A stretch of DNA of 33,625 nt from Nitrosovibrio sp. Nv4 (GCA_945906765.1 CAMDRF010000029.1:1-33625); one strand, 5' to 3'. Counted from the first letter of the stretch, positions 1-9,332 are shown. The notes: generated from the sequence alone by a model not told the origin. Translations and numbers: made by a program.

Positions 1-1011
1 GGCTTTTCCTTCCTGCGCCTGCACAATCCGCCCGGGCGCACGGGCGGGCCGCTGATCCGTTCGCTGCACGATGCGCTGGGAAAATTTCCAAACGCGACCT
101 TCGCCGATGAAACGCCCGGCGCGGGACTCCTTACGGATGGTCGGGGCGCCGTGACCGGGGTGCTCGCGGGTCCCGCCGGCACGGACCGCATCGGCGCGCG
201 CAAGGTGATCCTCGCCTGTGACGGTTTCGGCGCCAGCAAGGAGATGCTGCGCCGGTATATCCCGGAGATGGCCGACGTGGAATACATCGGCACGCAGAAC
301 AATACGGGCGAGGGCATTCGCTGGGGAATCGAGCTCGGCGCCGCGACCGCGCACATGACCGGCTATCAGGGCCACGGCTACGTCTGCGCGGGCTACGGCA
401 CGCGCCTGTCGCCCGAGATCCCGCAGTTGGGCGGGATCTTCGTGAACATGAGCGGCGACCGGTTTACGCGGGACGACCAGGGCTACTCGGAGTTTGCGCG
501 CGTCGTGCTCGGGCAGCCCGGCGGCGTCGCGGTCGGCATCTTCGACCAGCGCATCTACGACGTGGTCGCCCACACCGATCATTTCAAGGACACCGTCGCC
601 TCGGGCGCGCTGCGCCGGGCAGGCACGCTCGAGGAACTGGCTGCCGCCTTTCGCCTCGATGCGGCACGGCTGCGCGCGACGCTGGAGGAATACAACGCCG
701 ACGCGCTGCGCGGCGAGGACCGCTTCGGCAGAAAGATCTTCGGCACGCCGCTGCAGGCGCCTTACTACGGCGCGAAGGTCACCGGCGCGCTCGCGCATAC
801 CCAGGGCGGGCTCAAGGTAGACGTGCATGCGAGAGTGCTGCGCCCGGAGGGCACGGTCATTGCCAACCTGTACGCCGGCGGCGGCACCGCGGCGGGAATC
901 TCGGGCGACGGGCCGGACGGTTATCTTTCCGGCAACGGCCTGCTGTCGGCGCTGGGCTTGGGCCTGATCGCGGGTGAGCACGCGGTCGCGGAGATTCGCT
1001 CCGCAGCTTGA
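1..1011 (+). CDS. FAD-dependent fumarate reductase/succinate dehydrogenase-type flavoprotein, C-terminal part
   Basis: The reading frame is open from base 1, so the N-terminal Rossmann FAD-binding region lies outside the window; 336 residues are visible. The C-terminus has the family signature in which a YAGGGTAAGISG stretch is followed by GYLSGNGLLSALGLGLIAG, which closes over the FAD in the fumarate reductase/3-ketosteroid dehydrogenase-like group. A central YQGHGYVCAGYGTR region and a NMSGDRFTRDD segment also fit substrate and cap domains of this family. These are usually soluble enzymes that oxidise or reduce a C-C bond next to a carbonyl or carboxylate. It is followed after 52 bases by a Bug receptor and a lyase, so it probably belongs to the same catabolic operon. 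The substrate cannot be read from the sequence. Confidence 0.85.
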   Translation, partial: GFSFLRLHNPPGRTGGPLIRSLHDALGKFPNATFADETPGAGLLTDGRGAVTGVLAGPAGTDRIGARKVILACDGFGASKEMLRRYIPEMADVEYIGTQNNTGEGIRWGIELGAATAHMTGYQGHGYVCAGYGTRLSPEIPQLGGIFVNMSGDRFTRDDQGYSEFARVVLGQPGGVAVGIFDQRIYDVVAHTDHFKDTVASGALRRAGTLEELAAAFRLDAARLRATLEEYNADALRGEDRFGRKIFGTPLQAPYYGAKVTGALAHTQGGLKVDVHARVLRPEGTVIANLYAGGGTAAGISGDGPDGYLSGNGLLSALGLGLIAGEHAVAEIRSAA

Positions 1012-1063
1012 CGATCCCGATCACTTCGGCGATGTTGCTGAGGTAACCAACGAGGCAAATACG

Positions 1064-2011
1064 ATGAGAAACACTCTGGGTCTCCTGCTGATGTTCGCCA
1101 TGGGTGCCGCATCCGCCTGGCCGGACAAGCCCCTGCGCGTGGTGCACGGCTTCGCCGCCGGCGGCGGCGCGGACATCCTGTTGCGCAGCGTGCTGCCGAA
1201 GTTCTCCGAGAACCTCGGACAGCAGATCCTGGTCGATTACCGCACCGGCGCGGGCGGCAACGTCGCGATGGAAGCGGTGGCGAAGGCCGCGCCGGACGGC
1301 TACACGCTGCTCATGGGGACGCCGGGCCTGACCACCAACACGTTCCTCTACGACAAACTCGGCTTCGATCCGCTGAAGGACCTCGCGCCGGTCAGCCTGA
1401 TCGGCAGCGTGCCGAACGCGCTCATCGCGACGCCTTCGCTGCCGGCGAATTCGGTGCGCGAGCTGATGGCGCTCGCCAAGGCGCAACCGGGCAAGCTGAA
1501 TTACGCGTCATCCGGTACGGGTACGTCGCTGCATCTCGCCGCCGAGCTGTTCCGCATCGGCGCCGGGCTCGATATGCAGCACATCCCGTACAAGGGCGGC
1601 GCGCAGGCCCAGACCGACGTCATGGGCGGCCAGGCGCAGATCATGTTCAACGTGCTGCCCTCGGCGCTGCCGCAGATCAAGGCGGGCAAGCTCAAGGTCC
1701 TCGCGGTGACCGGCAAGACGCGCTCGGAGGCGCTGCCGGACGTGCCGACCATGATCGAGGCGGGGCTGCCGGGCTACAGCGCCACGACGTGGAACGGCAT
1801 CCTCGTCACCGGCGGCACGCCGCGGGAGATCGTCCTCAGATTGAATGACGCGCTGGTACGGGCGATGAAGACGCCGGAGATGAAGGAGGCGCTCGCCAAA
1901 ATCGGCCAGGACCCGCTGTGGAGTACGCCGGAGGAGTTCGCCGCGTTCCTGCGGGAAGAGACCGAGAAGTGGCGCAAGGTGATCCAGGCCACCGGGCTCA
2001 AGGCGCAGTAG
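1064..2011 (+). CDS. Bug family tripartite tricarboxylate transporter substrate-binding protein
   Basis: A 315-residue protein of the TctC/Bug family, periplasmic receptors that bind carboxylates or related small molecules. The start ATG at 1064 was chosen over an upstream in-frame ATG because it is followed directly by a signal peptide (MRNTLGLLLMFAMGAASA), and a GAGG Shine-Dalgarno lies 8 bases upstream. Family hallmarks are WPDKPLRVVHGFAAGGGAD, the GAGGNVAMEAVAKAAPDGYT segment and the HIPYKGGAQAQ ligand-loop motif. Length is typical. No membrane components (TctA/TctB) are in the window, which is common because Bug receptors are often orphan. It sits between the flavoprotein and a lyase, 12 bases upstream of the latter, so it probably delivers the substrate of this operon. 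Confidence 0.93.
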   Translation: MRNTLGLLLMFAMGAASAWPDKPLRVVHGFAAGGGADILLRSVLPKFSENLGQQILVDYRTGAGGNVAMEAVAKAAPDGYTLLMGTPGLTTNTFLYDKLGFDPLKDLAPVSLIGSVPNALIATPSLPANSVRELMALAKAQPGKLNYASSGTGTSLHLAAELFRIGAGLDMQHIPYKGGAQAQTDVMGGQAQIMFNVLPSALPQIKAGKLKVLAVTGKTRSEALPDVPTMIEAGLPGYSATTWNGILVTGGTPREIVLRLNDALVRAMKTPEMKEALAKIGQDPLWSTPEEFAAFLREETEKWRKVIQATGLKAQ

Positions 2012-2023
2012 GAAGGGACGCGG

Positions 2024-2971
2024 ATGAAAAAGACGCAGATCATCAGGGAACTGCTCAGGACCTCGCGGCCGCTGGTGTCGCCGGGCATCTACGACGGTTA
2101 CAGCCTGCGCCTGGTCGCGGCCATGGGCTTCAAGACCGCGGCGACGACCGGCTCGGGGCTCAGCAACTCGCAGCTGGTGCAGCCCGACATCGGCATCATG
2201 TCCCTGCTCGACAACGTGGCGGCCTGCCGCAACCTCGCGCGCAGCGTGGCGATCCCGCTGATGGCGGATGCCGACACCGGCTACGGCAACGCGGTCACCG
2301 TGTACCACACGGTCCAGTACTTCGAAGAGGCGGGCGTCGTCGGTATCAACATCGAGGACCAGGTCTGGCCCAAGCGTTGCGGCCACATGCGCGGCAAGGA
2401 CGTGATCAGCGTGAAGGAGATGTGCAAGAAGATCGAGGCCGCGGTGAAAGCGAAGAAGGATCCCGACTTCATCATCAACGCGCGCATCGACGCTATCGCC
2501 GTGGAAGGCATCGAGGGCGCGGTCAAGCGCGCGAAGGAATACGCCGCCGCGGGCGCCGACATGATCTATCCGGATGCGACGCGCAACGAAGATGACATCA
2601 AGCGCATCGTCGACGCCGTACCGGACCGTCCCGTGAACATCAACATGGGCTTCGGCGTGCGCTCGCGCCCGACCACGCCGCTGGTGTCGTTGAAGCGCCT
2701 GAAGGAACTGGGCGTGGCGCGCGTGAGCTGTCCGCGCATGCTCACCGCCTCGGCGATTTCGGGCATGCGCAAGGCGCTCGAGCAGATGAAGTGGTGCATC
2801 GAGACCGGCGAAATCGCCGACCGCCCCGACCTGCTGGCCAGCATGGAAGAGGTCACCGCGCTGGCGGGCTATGACGCGGTGGACAAGCTCGAGCGGGAAT
2901 TCACGCTGCCCGAAGACCTGGACAAGCGCTATGGCGGCGAGCAGGGCTACGTGATCAAAGGCGGGAAATGA
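2024..2971 (+). CDS. isocitrate lyase/PEP mutase family carbon-carbon lyase
   Basis: A 315-residue member of the ICL/PEPM superfamily (methylisocitrate lyase, oxaloacetate decarboxylase, carboxyvinyl-carboxyphosphonate phosphorylmutase and relatives). The Mg-binding ADADTGYGN motif is at residues 81-89, ED at 111-112, and the signature KRCGH at 117-121 carries the catalytic-loop cysteine C119 that lyases have and PEP mutases usually lack. Family knowledge therefore favours cleavage of a 2-hydroxy or 2-alkylmalate type acid, giving pyruvate, oxaloacetate or glyoxylate. The stop codon overlaps the start of the following deacetylase-like gene (ATGA), showing translational coupling. A neighbouring PrpD-like protein makes a methylcitrate-like substrate tempting, but no citrate synthase is present, so the substrate is unknown. 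Confidence 0.9.
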   Translation: MKKTQIIRELLRTSRPLVSPGIYDGYSLRLVAAMGFKTAATTGSGLSNSQLVQPDIGIMSLLDNVAACRNLARSVAIPLMADADTGYGNAVTVYHTVQYFEEAGVVGINIEDQVWPKRCGHMRGKDVISVKEMCKKIEAAVKAKKDPDFIINARIDAIAVEGIEGAVKRAKEYAAAGADMIYPDATRNEDDIKRIVDAVPDRPVNINMGFGVRSRPTTPLVSLKRLKELGVARVSCPRMLTASAISGMRKALEQMKWCIETGEIADRPDLLASMEEVTALAGYDAVDKLEREFTLPEDLDKRYGGEQGYVIKGGK

Positions 2972-3867
2972 AGCCTGCGCGCTACGGGCCGTTCAAGTAC
3001 GTCCCGATCGCGAGGCGGCCGAAGCTCGAATGGCCGGAGGGCAAGCGCCTCGCGCTGTGGATCAACCCGAACGTCGAGTACTTCGGCCTGGACGACGTCA
3101 TGCCCGGCGTGACGAACGAGCGGGTTCCCCACGACCAGGCCAAGGTGCCAAACGTGCGCAATTGGTCGCTGCGCGACTACGGCAACCGGGTGGGCGTCTG
3201 GCGCTTGATCGAGGTGCTCTCGCGTTACGGCATTCGCGCCAGCGCGGCGACCAACAGCGAGGTCTGCGACCGCCATCCCGAAGTCATCGAGGCAATGCTC
3301 AAGCACGGCTGGGAGCTGATCGGCCACAACCAAACCAATGCGCTGCGCTTGAACGAGATGGCGCCCGAGAAGGAGCGCGAGGCGATCCATGCGACCTGCG
3401 AGCGCCTCGCCAAGGCGAGCGGCAAACGCCCGGCAGGCTGGCTTGGGGCTGGCCTCGCCGAGACCTGGAACACGCTCGAGTTTCTGTCGGAGGCGGGTAT
3501 CCGCTACGTCTGCGACTGGGTGAACGACGACCAGCCTTACACCATGGACACCGGCGAGCCGAAGATGGTCTCGCTGCCCTATTCGGTGCAGACCAACGAC
3601 GTGCCGGCCTATTTCGACATGAAGGTGTCGGTGCCCGAGTTCGAGGCCATGCTGCGCCGGCAGTTCGACGTGCTTTACCGCGAGGGCGAGCACTCGGGCC
3701 GCGTCATGGCGATCGCGGTGCATCCTTTCCTTACCGGCCAGCCGCACCGTATCGTGGCGCTGGAGCGCGCGCTGGAGCACATCTGCTCGCACTCGGGCGT
3801 GTGGCTCGCGACCGGCGAGGAGATCGTCAGGCACTATCAGGCATCCGCGTTTTCAAGCGAGATATGA
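2968..3867 (+). CDS. polysaccharide deacetylase (NodB/PuuE-like) family protein
   Basis: A 299-residue protein resembling the allantoinase PuuE/polysaccharide deacetylase group of cytosolic metal-dependent amidohydrolases. It shows the SAATNSEVCDRHPEVIEAML region followed by HGWELIGHNQTNALRLNEM, the position of the family's second metal motif, and a late IAVHPFLTGQPHR segment providing a conserved histidine. No signal peptide is present. The usual H-x-x-x-H pair appears as H-N-Q-T-N here, and the usual early DD pair is not obvious, so the metal site is atypical. ATGA overlaps join it to the lyase before and the PrpD-like gene after, so the three products are very likely made together and act in one pathway rather than on cell-wall polymer. 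Confidence 0.8.
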   Translation: MKPARYGPFKYVPIARRPKLEWPEGKRLALWINPNVEYFGLDDVMPGVTNERVPHDQAKVPNVRNWSLRDYGNRVGVWRLIEVLSRYGIRASAATNSEVCDRHPEVIEAMLKHGWELIGHNQTNALRLNEMAPEKEREAIHATCERLAKASGKRPAGWLGAGLAETWNTLEFLSEAGIRYVCDWVNDDQPYTMDTGEPKMVSLPYSVQTNDVPAYFDMKVSVPEFEAMLRRQFDVLYREGEHSGRVMAIAVHPFLTGQPHRIVALERALEHICSHSGVWLATGEEIVRHYQASAFSSEI

Positions 3868-5252
3868 GCGATTCAAGAGCGGCGACGGCACAGGGGATCC
3901 AGGATCTCGCGGCCTGGGCGGCGGCGACGCCCGCGTCGGCGATTCCGCGCGAGGTGCTCGCGCGCGGCGTGCGCGTCATCGCCGACGACCTCGCGGCGAT
4001 CATCGGCGCGCGCGAAGAGCCGGAAGTCGCGGCGTTCCATGAGCGCGTGCTCGGCCGGTCGCGCCTCGCCGAGGCGACGGTATTCCGCGGCGAGCGGCGC
4101 CGTACCGACCGCTTGTCAGCGGCGGTGGCGAACGCGGTGGCCGCCGACTGGCTTGAGCTGGACGAGGGCTATCGTCTGACACCCTGCCACGCGGGCCTCT
4201 ATGTGCTGCCGGCGCTGCTCGCTGAGGCGGAGGCGGCAAACCTCGCGTTCAGCGAGACGCTGCGCTCACTCGTCCTCGGCTACGAGATAGTCACCCGCGT
4301 CGCTCGCGCGTGGACACCGCGCGCGCTGAACATGCAGTCGCACGGGCGCTATTGCGCGGTCGGCGCTGCCGCCGGCGCCGCGCTCGCGCGAGGCGCGGAT
4401 GCGCGCACGCTCGCCGCCGCGCTCGGTACCGCTGTCACGCTTATCGGGCCCTCGCCACGCAATCACCTTGCCGAGGGCATCCTCGCGCGCAACGTGTGGC
4501 CGGCCGCGGGAGCGTGGTCGGGCTCGATGGCGGTCGAGTGGGCCGAGTGCGGCATTGCCGGCGCGCCGGGCGCGTTTCACGACGTCTATTCGACGGTGCT
4601 GGGCGGCGATGCGCACCCGGAGCGGTTAAACGAAGGGCTTGCCGCGCGACGCCTGGACCGCTGGGCGATCGAGGACGGATACACCAAGATCTACGCCTGC
4701 TGCCAGCACCTGCACTCCGCGGTGGAGGCGACCGTGGCGATGCGCGAGCGCCTGCTCGCGCGCGCCTCGTTCGACGACATTGCAGTGGTGCGCGTCGAGA
4801 CGCACGCGCTCGCGCTGCCGCTGGACAACACCCGGCCGCACACCACGCTGGGCGCGAAATTCTCCATGCCGCACGCGATCGCGGCGGCGATCGTGACCGG
4901 CACCGGCGGCGCGCAAGCGTTCGCTGTCGGCACGCTCGTCGAGCCTGAAATCGGCAAGCTGCGCGAGCGCGTGAGCGTCGCGCCCTGGACGGCCGATCTT
5001 GCGCCGCCGAACGACCGGCCGGCACGGGTGATCGTGGAGCTGCGCGGCGGCGGCACCGTCGAGGCCGAGTGCCTGAGCGCGCTGGGCGGACCGGACCGGC
5101 CACTGCCGCTGGAAACCGTGTTCGGGAAAATCACCGCGCTAGCCGCTCCCGTTTATCCGCGCATGCGCGCAGTATTCGAGGATCTGGCCGGCCTGCCCGC
5201 TGCGCGCATGAACACGGGCTGGGCCGATATCGTGAGCGAAATCTGCGACTGA
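3864..5252 (+). CDS. MmgE/PrpD family protein
   Basis: A 462-residue protein of the MmgE/PrpD family, which includes 2-methylcitrate dehydratase, cis-aconitate decarboxylase and iminodisuccinate epimerase. The ATG at 3864 overlaps the upstream stop codon; a longer upstream in-frame extension is antisense-like coding of the deacetylase gene and was discarded. Recognisable segments are VIADDLAAIIGAREEPEV near the N-terminus, MQSHGRYCAVGAAAGAALA in the middle, a DGYTKIYACCQHLHSAVEA substrate-loop region, and KFSMPHAIAAAIVTG. Length matches the family. With a C119-type lyase two genes upstream, a dehydratase/isomerase preparing a lyase substrate is a reasonable inference, but paralogues in Bug-receptor operons are rarely characterised and the reaction is not known. 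Confidence 0.88.
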   Translation: MSDSRAATAQGIQDLAAWAAATPASAIPREVLARGVRVIADDLAAIIGAREEPEVAAFHERVLGRSRLAEATVFRGERRRTDRLSAAVANAVAADWLELDEGYRLTPCHAGLYVLPALLAEAEAANLAFSETLRSLVLGYEIVTRVARAWTPRALNMQSHGRYCAVGAAAGAALARGADARTLAAALGTAVTLIGPSPRNHLAEGILARNVWPAAGAWSGSMAVEWAECGIAGAPGAFHDVYSTVLGGDAHPERLNEGLAARRLDRWAIEDGYTKIYACCQHLHSAVEATVAMRERLLARASFDDIAVVRVETHALALPLDNTRPHTTLGAKFSMPHAIAAAIVTGTGGAQAFAVGTLVEPEIGKLRERVSVAPWTADLAPPNDRPARVIVELRGGGTVEAECLSALGGPDRPLPLETVFGKITALAAPVYPRMRAVFEDLAGLPAARMNTGWADIVSEICD

Positions 5253-5266
5253 GAAGAGGACACACC

Positions 5267-6235
5267 ATGAAAACGAGTCTGATAGGAACCATGCTGGCCT
5301 TGGGTCTGGCGCTGCCCGGCGCCGCGGCTGCGCAGGCCTATCCTGCCAAGCCGTTGCGCCTGATCGTGACTTTCGCCGCGGGCGGCGGCGCCGACTTCGC
5401 CGCGCGCGCGCTGGCGCCCAAGCTGGGCGAGGCGCTCGGCCAGCCGGTGGTGGTGGATAACCGCCCCGGCGCGAACGGTGCGCTCGGTGCCGACCTCGTA
5501 GCCAAGGCGGCGCCCGATGGCTACACGCTGCTGCTCGGCGCCGCGGGTACCCTGGTGGTGGCGCCGCACCTCGGCGCGAACATGCCCTTTGACCCGATGA
5601 AGGACCTCGCCCCAGTCGGGCTGGTTGCTGTCAGCCCATTCGTCGTGACCCTGCACCCGTCGATCCAGGCGAACTCGGTGCGCGAACTGATTGCGCTTGC
5701 CAAGGCCAGCCCCGGCAAAATCAACTACGGCACCTCGGGCACCGGGGGCTCGCCACAGCTAGCCACGGAGCTCTTCAAGAGCATGACCGGCGTGAATATG
5801 GTGCACGTCCCGTACAAGGGGTTGGCGCCGGCGCTGACCGATCTGATCGGCGGTCAGATCCAGGTGGTGTTCGCCGATGTCGGCCTGGTCAAAGGCCACA
5901 TCGCCGGCGGCAAGCTGAAGGGGCTCGCCGTCACCAGCGCGACGCGCACGGCCGCAATGCCGGAACTGCCGACCGTCGCCGAAGCGGGCGTGCCGGGCTA
6001 TGCGGCGGGTACCTGGTACGGCATCCTTGTGCCGGCGGGCACGCCGCCGGACATCGTCGCGCGTCTGAGCGCGGATACGCGCAGGGCGCTGGCGTTTGCC
6101 GAGGTCAAGGCGTCGTTCGTCTCGCAGGGCATGGAGCCCGCGGCCAGCACGCCGGAGCAGTTCTCCGGCTACCTGCGGGACGAGTATGCGAAATGGGGCA
6201 AGCTGATCCGCGACACCGGCATCAAGGCGCAGTAA
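5267..6235 (+). CDS. second Bug family tricarboxylate receptor
   Basis: A 322-residue periplasmic Bug/TctC receptor. The ATG at 5267 is preceded by an AGAGGA Shine-Dalgarno and followed by a clear signal peptide ending near ALPGAAAAQA. Family motifs are YPAKPLRLIVTFAAGGGAD, a GANGALGADLVAKAAPDGYT segment and HVPYKGLAPALTDLIGGQIQ. It lies 14 bases after the PrpD-like gene and is the last gene of the operon on this strand. Two receptors in one operon could serve two ligands or reflect duplication; the two proteins share the family pattern but differ throughout, so a very recent duplication is unlikely. Confidence 0.93.
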   Translation: MKTSLIGTMLALGLALPGAAAAQAYPAKPLRLIVTFAAGGGADFAARALAPKLGEALGQPVVVDNRPGANGALGADLVAKAAPDGYTLLLGAAGTLVVAPHLGANMPFDPMKDLAPVGLVAVSPFVVTLHPSIQANSVRELIALAKASPGKINYGTSGTGGSPQLATELFKSMTGVNMVHVPYKGLAPALTDLIGGQIQVVFADVGLVKGHIAGGKLKGLAVTSATRTAAMPELPTVAEAGVPGYAAGTWYGILVPAGTPPDIVARLSADTRRALAFAEVKASFVSQGMEPAASTPEQFSGYLRDEYAKWGKLIRDTGIKAQ

Positions 6236-6243
6236 ATTTTTGC

Positions 6244-6795
6244 CTAGCCGGGCGGTGGTGCGGCCAGCAGGACGGTGTGCGAGCCGTCGGCGAAGCCCAC
6301 GCCCATGGCCTTGAGCGCCGCCTCGATGCGTTTGAAGGCCTGCGCGCGTACGTCGAACTGCTTGCCGGGAGCGGTGCGAAATTTGCAGCGGAATATCTTC
6401 ACGCCTGGATCGATGCGGTAGAGCTTGCCCTTGAGCGGCTCGATCATCAGGCTGCCGATGTCGGGGTCCGCCAGCATGTCTTCGCCGACCTTCTTGATCA
6501 TCTTGCGGATTTTTTCGCTGTCGACGCCGATCGGCAGCGGCAGGTTGAACTTCTCGATGACCCAGTCGCGCGAGGTGTTGCGCACCGTGCCGGGCGCCCC
6601 GTAGGGCACGAAATGCAGCGGGCCGTTGTGATGGCGCAGTGCCACGGTGCGCAGCGTGATGCGTTCCACCGTGCCCTTGATGGAGGTGCCGCTCTCGATG
6701 TATTCGCCGATGCGGAATGCATCCTCCGCGAGGAAGAAGATGCCCGCGATCACGTCGCGCACCAGGGCCTGCGCGCCGAAGCCGAGCGCCAGGGA
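6244..6795 (-). pseudogene. MscS-type mechanosensitive channel, C-terminal remnant
   Basis: The minus strand encodes about 180 residues that match the MscS beta-domain and C-terminal domain: ALGFGAQALVRDVIAGIFF, then EDAFRIGEYIESG, a GTVERITLRTVALRHHNG segment, FVPYGAPGTVRNTSRD and the alpha/beta tail ending in AAPPPG before a TAG stop. The membrane-spanning N-terminal part of the channel is absent. Upstream of residue ALGF the frame does not continue as MscS; instead another gene's beginning abuts it in a different frame near 6795. This is a broken gene that cannot make a channel. It lies just 8 bases beyond the end of the Bug receptor on the opposite strand. Confidence 0.8.
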
Positions 6796-6938
6796 TCCAT
6801 CAGGTGGGCGCGCCAGACCTCCATCGCCGCCAGCGAATGGATGCCGAGCGCCAGATTGGCGAGATGGCCCGCGACGAAGACCGTCAAAACGAGGCCGGTA
6901 ACCAGCCTCACGCTGCGAACCACCCTCCCGGCGTGCAT
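6796..6938 (-). pseudogene. N-terminal stub of a membrane protein (SdhC/adenylate-cyclase-type N-terminus)
   Basis: An ATG at 6938 on the minus strand opens a frame of about 45 recognisable residues with one hydrophobic helix and histidines, including TGLVLTVFVAGHLANLALG and SLAAMEVWRAHL. This resembles the heme-b/succinate-dehydrogenase-C-like head seen in some membrane adenylate cyclases. The assignment is from memory of that pattern and is tentative. The similarity stops near 6795, exactly where the MscS tail begins in another frame, so two unrelated gene fragments are joined. A 38-base divergent gap separates it from the acyl-CoA dehydrogenase. Confidence 0.5.
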
Positions 6939-6975
6939 ATCGGGAATTATAGGCTTGGACTAAAATCCCCCTCCC

Positions 6976-8133
6976 GTGATTCCGCGCACTCTGTTCACCC
7001 TCGATCACGAAACCTTCCGCGACAGCGTGCGGCGTTTCCTCGAGGCCGAGGTCAAGCCGCACGACGAGCGTTGGCAGGAGCAGGGCTACGCCGACAAGTC
7101 GATCTGGAAGAAGGCGGGCGACAACGGCTTCCTGTGCATGAGCATGCCGGAGGAATACGGCGGCTCGGGCGCGGACAAGCTGTTCAGCGTGGTTCTGATC
7201 GAGGAGCAGTCGAGGATCAACAACTCTTCGCTCGGTTGGGGCCTGCATTCCGAGATCGTCGCCCCCTACCTGCTCAACTACGGCAGCGGCGCGCTGAAGC
7301 AGAAATACCTGCCGAAAATGGCGGCCGGCGAAATGATCGGCGCCATTGCCATGAGCGAGCCGGGCGCGGGCTCGGACCTCCAGGCAATCAAGACGACCGC
7401 CCTTCGCCACGGCAATGGATATGTTTTGAATGGATCAAAAACATTCATTACCAACGGCTGGAATTGCGACCTGGTGATCGTGGTGGCGAAAACCGATCCG
7501 GCCAAGGGCGCCAAGGGCACCAGCCTGGTGGTGGTCGACACCTCGATGCAGGGCTTCGCCAAGGGCAAACGCCTGAAGAAAATGGGCCTCAAGGGCCAGG
7601 ACACGGCGGAGCTGTTCTTCGACAACGTCGAGGTGCCGGCCGAAAACCTGCTCGGGCAGGAGAACAACGGCTTCATCTACCTGATGCAGGAACTGCCCTG
7701 GGAGCGGATGCAGATCGCGATCGGCGCGGCGGCGAAATGCGAAGCAGCCCTGCGTTGGACCATCGACTACGTCAACCAGCGCAAGGCGTTCGGCCGAACC
7801 GTTTCCAGCTTCCAGAACACGCGCTTCAAGCTGGCCGAGATCGCCACCGAAGTGCAGGTGATGCGCGTCTTCGTCGACCGCTGCATGGAACTGCTGCTGG
7901 AGAAAAAACTCGACACCGCCACCGCCTCGATGGCCAAGTACTGGTCCACCGACATGGAAGGCAAGGTGGTCGATGAATGCCTGCAGCTGCACGGCGGCTA
8001 CGGCTTCATGTGGGAGTTCCCGATCTCGCAGGCCTACGTCGACGCGCGTGTCACGCGCATCTACGGCGGCACCAATGAAATCATGAAGGAAGTCATATCC
8101 CGTTCTCTGGGACTTGGAGGCAAGGATGGCTGA
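6976..8133 (+). CDS. acyl-CoA dehydrogenase
   Basis: A 385-residue FAD-dependent acyl-CoA dehydrogenase that introduces the 2,3 double bond in acyl-CoA thioesters. It starts at a GTG, the first start that keeps the whole N-terminal helical domain ([20 protein letters not shown]). The flavin/substrate motif [20 protein letters not shown] is in the middle domain, and the C-terminal [16 protein letters not shown] contains the adenine-binding and typical catalytic-region sequence. Length is typical for the medium/long-chain group. Its last 8 bases overlap the thiolase gene, and a hydratase/dehydrogenase gene follows, giving a complete beta-oxidation unit. Chain-length preference cannot be read from the sequence. 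Confidence 0.94.
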   Translation: MIPRTLFTLDHETFRDSVRRFLEAEVKPHDERWQEQGYADKSIWKKAGDNGFLCMSMPEEYGGSGADKLFSVVLIEEQSRINNSSLGWGLHSEIVAPYLLNYGSGALKQKYLPKMAAGEMIGAIAMSEPGAGSDLQAIKTTALRHGNGYVLNGSKTFITNGWNCDLVIVVAKTDPAKGAKGTSLVVVDTSMQGFAKGKRLKKMGLKGQDTAELFFDNVEVPAENLLGQENNGFIYLMQELPWERMQIAIGAAAKCEAALRWTIDYVNQRKAFGRTVSSFQNTRFKLAEIATEVQVMRVFVDRCMELLLEKKLDTATASMAKYWSTDMEGKVVDECLQLHGGYGFMWEFPISQAYVDARVTRIYGGTNEIMKEVISRSLGLGGKDG

Positions 8134-9331
8134 GGCTATGGTATTTGATGCGATCCGTACGCCGCGCGGCCGCGGCAAAGCCAGCGGCTCACTGCATGAA
8201 GTCAAACCCATCACGCTGCTGACCGGGGTGCTGAAGGAACTGCAGAAGCGCCACGATCTCGATACCGCGCAGGTGGACGACGTGGTGATGGGCTGCGTCA
8301 CGCCGGTGGGCGAGCAGGGCAGCTGCATCGCCAAGACCGCGGCGCTGGCCGCGGGCTGGGATTTCCGCGCCTCGGGCGTGCAGCTCAACCGTTTCTGCGC
8401 CTCGGGGCTGGAAGCCGTGAACATGGCGGCGCAGAAAGTGCGCTCGGGCTGGGAAGATCTGGTGGTCGCCGGCGGCGTCGAGTCCATGTCGCGCGTGCCG
8501 CTGGGCACCGACCGCGGCCCCTGGGCCTGCGATCCGGAGACGGCGTTCGACACGGCATTCATTCCGCAGGGCATCAGCGCGGACCTGATCGCGACGCTGG
8601 AAGGATTTTCGCGCGAGCAGGTGGACGCATACGCCATGCGCTCGCAGCAGCGCGCCGGCGCGGCGCGCGATCGCGGTTACTTCAAGCGCTCGGTGGTGCC
8701 GGTGGAAGACGCGATCGGCGGCGCGATCCTCGACCACGATGAATTCATCCGGCCGCAGACCACGATGCAAGGCCTCGCCGCGCTCAAGACTTCCTTCGAC
8801 AAGATGGGCGAGATGGGCTTCGACTCGGTGGCGATACAGCGCTACCCGCAAGTCGAGCGCATCAGGCACGTGCACACGCCGGGCAATTCCTCCGGCATCG
8901 TGGACGGCGCCGCCGCGGTGCTCATCGGCACGGAAGAAAAGGGCAGGCAGCTCGGCCTCACGCCGCGCGCGCGCATCGTTTCGGTGGCGCTCTCGGGCGC
9001 GGATCCGACGATCATGCTGACCGGGCCGATGCCGGCGGCGAGGAAGGCGCTCGCCAAGGCGAAGATGCGGATCGAGCAGATTGATCTGTTCGAAATCAAC
9101 GAGGCCTTCGCCGTCGTGCCGATGAAATTCATGAAGGAAATGAACGTGTCCGACGAAATCGTCAACGTCAACGGCGGCTCGATCGCCATGGGCCACCCGC
9201 TCGGCGCCACCGGCGCGATGATCCTCGGCACCCTGATCGACGAGCTGGAGCGCCGCAAGCTGCGCTACGGGCTGGCGACGCTGTGCGTCGGCGGCGGCAT
9301 GGGCATTGCGACGATCGTGGAGCGTCTCTGA
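8126..9331 (+). CDS. acetyl-CoA C-acetyltransferase (thiolase)
   Basis: A 401-residue thiolase catalysing the final cleavage of 3-ketoacyl-CoA to acetyl-CoA. The ATG at 8126 was chosen because GGAGG lies 5 bases upstream; an in-frame TTG at 8114 is possible but less likely. The acyl-accepting cysteine is C91 in [14 protein letters not shown], the general-base histidine lies in [15 protein letters not shown], and the second cysteine C387 is in LCVGGGMG. The NEAFAV motif is also present. It overlaps the acyl-CoA dehydrogenase and is followed after one base by the fused hydratase/dehydrogenase, so the three genes form a beta-oxidation operon. Confidence 0.95.
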   Translation: MAEAMVFDAIRTPRGRGKASGSLHEVKPITLLTGVLKELQKRHDLDTAQVDDVVMGCVTPVGEQGSCIAKTAALAAGWDFRASGVQLNRFCASGLEAVNMAAQKVRSGWEDLVVAGGVESMSRVPLGTDRGPWACDPETAFDTAFIPQGISADLIATLEGFSREQVDAYAMRSQQRAGAARDRGYFKRSVVPVEDAIGGAILDHDEFIRPQTTMQGLAALKTSFDKMGEMGFDSVAIQRYPQVERIRHVHTPGNSSGIVDGAAAVLIGTEEKGRQLGLTPRARIVSVALSGADPTIMLTGPMPAARKALAKAKMRIEQIDLFEINEAFAVVPMKFMKEMNVSDEIVNVNGGSIAMGHPLGATGAMILGTLIDELERRKLRYGLATLCVGGGMGIATIVERL

Positions 9332-9332
9332 G

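Noticed and set aside
6793..6798. GGATCC as proof of a cloning chimera
   Set aside because: A six-base site is expected by chance several times in this length; it is only noted as compatible with a chimera.
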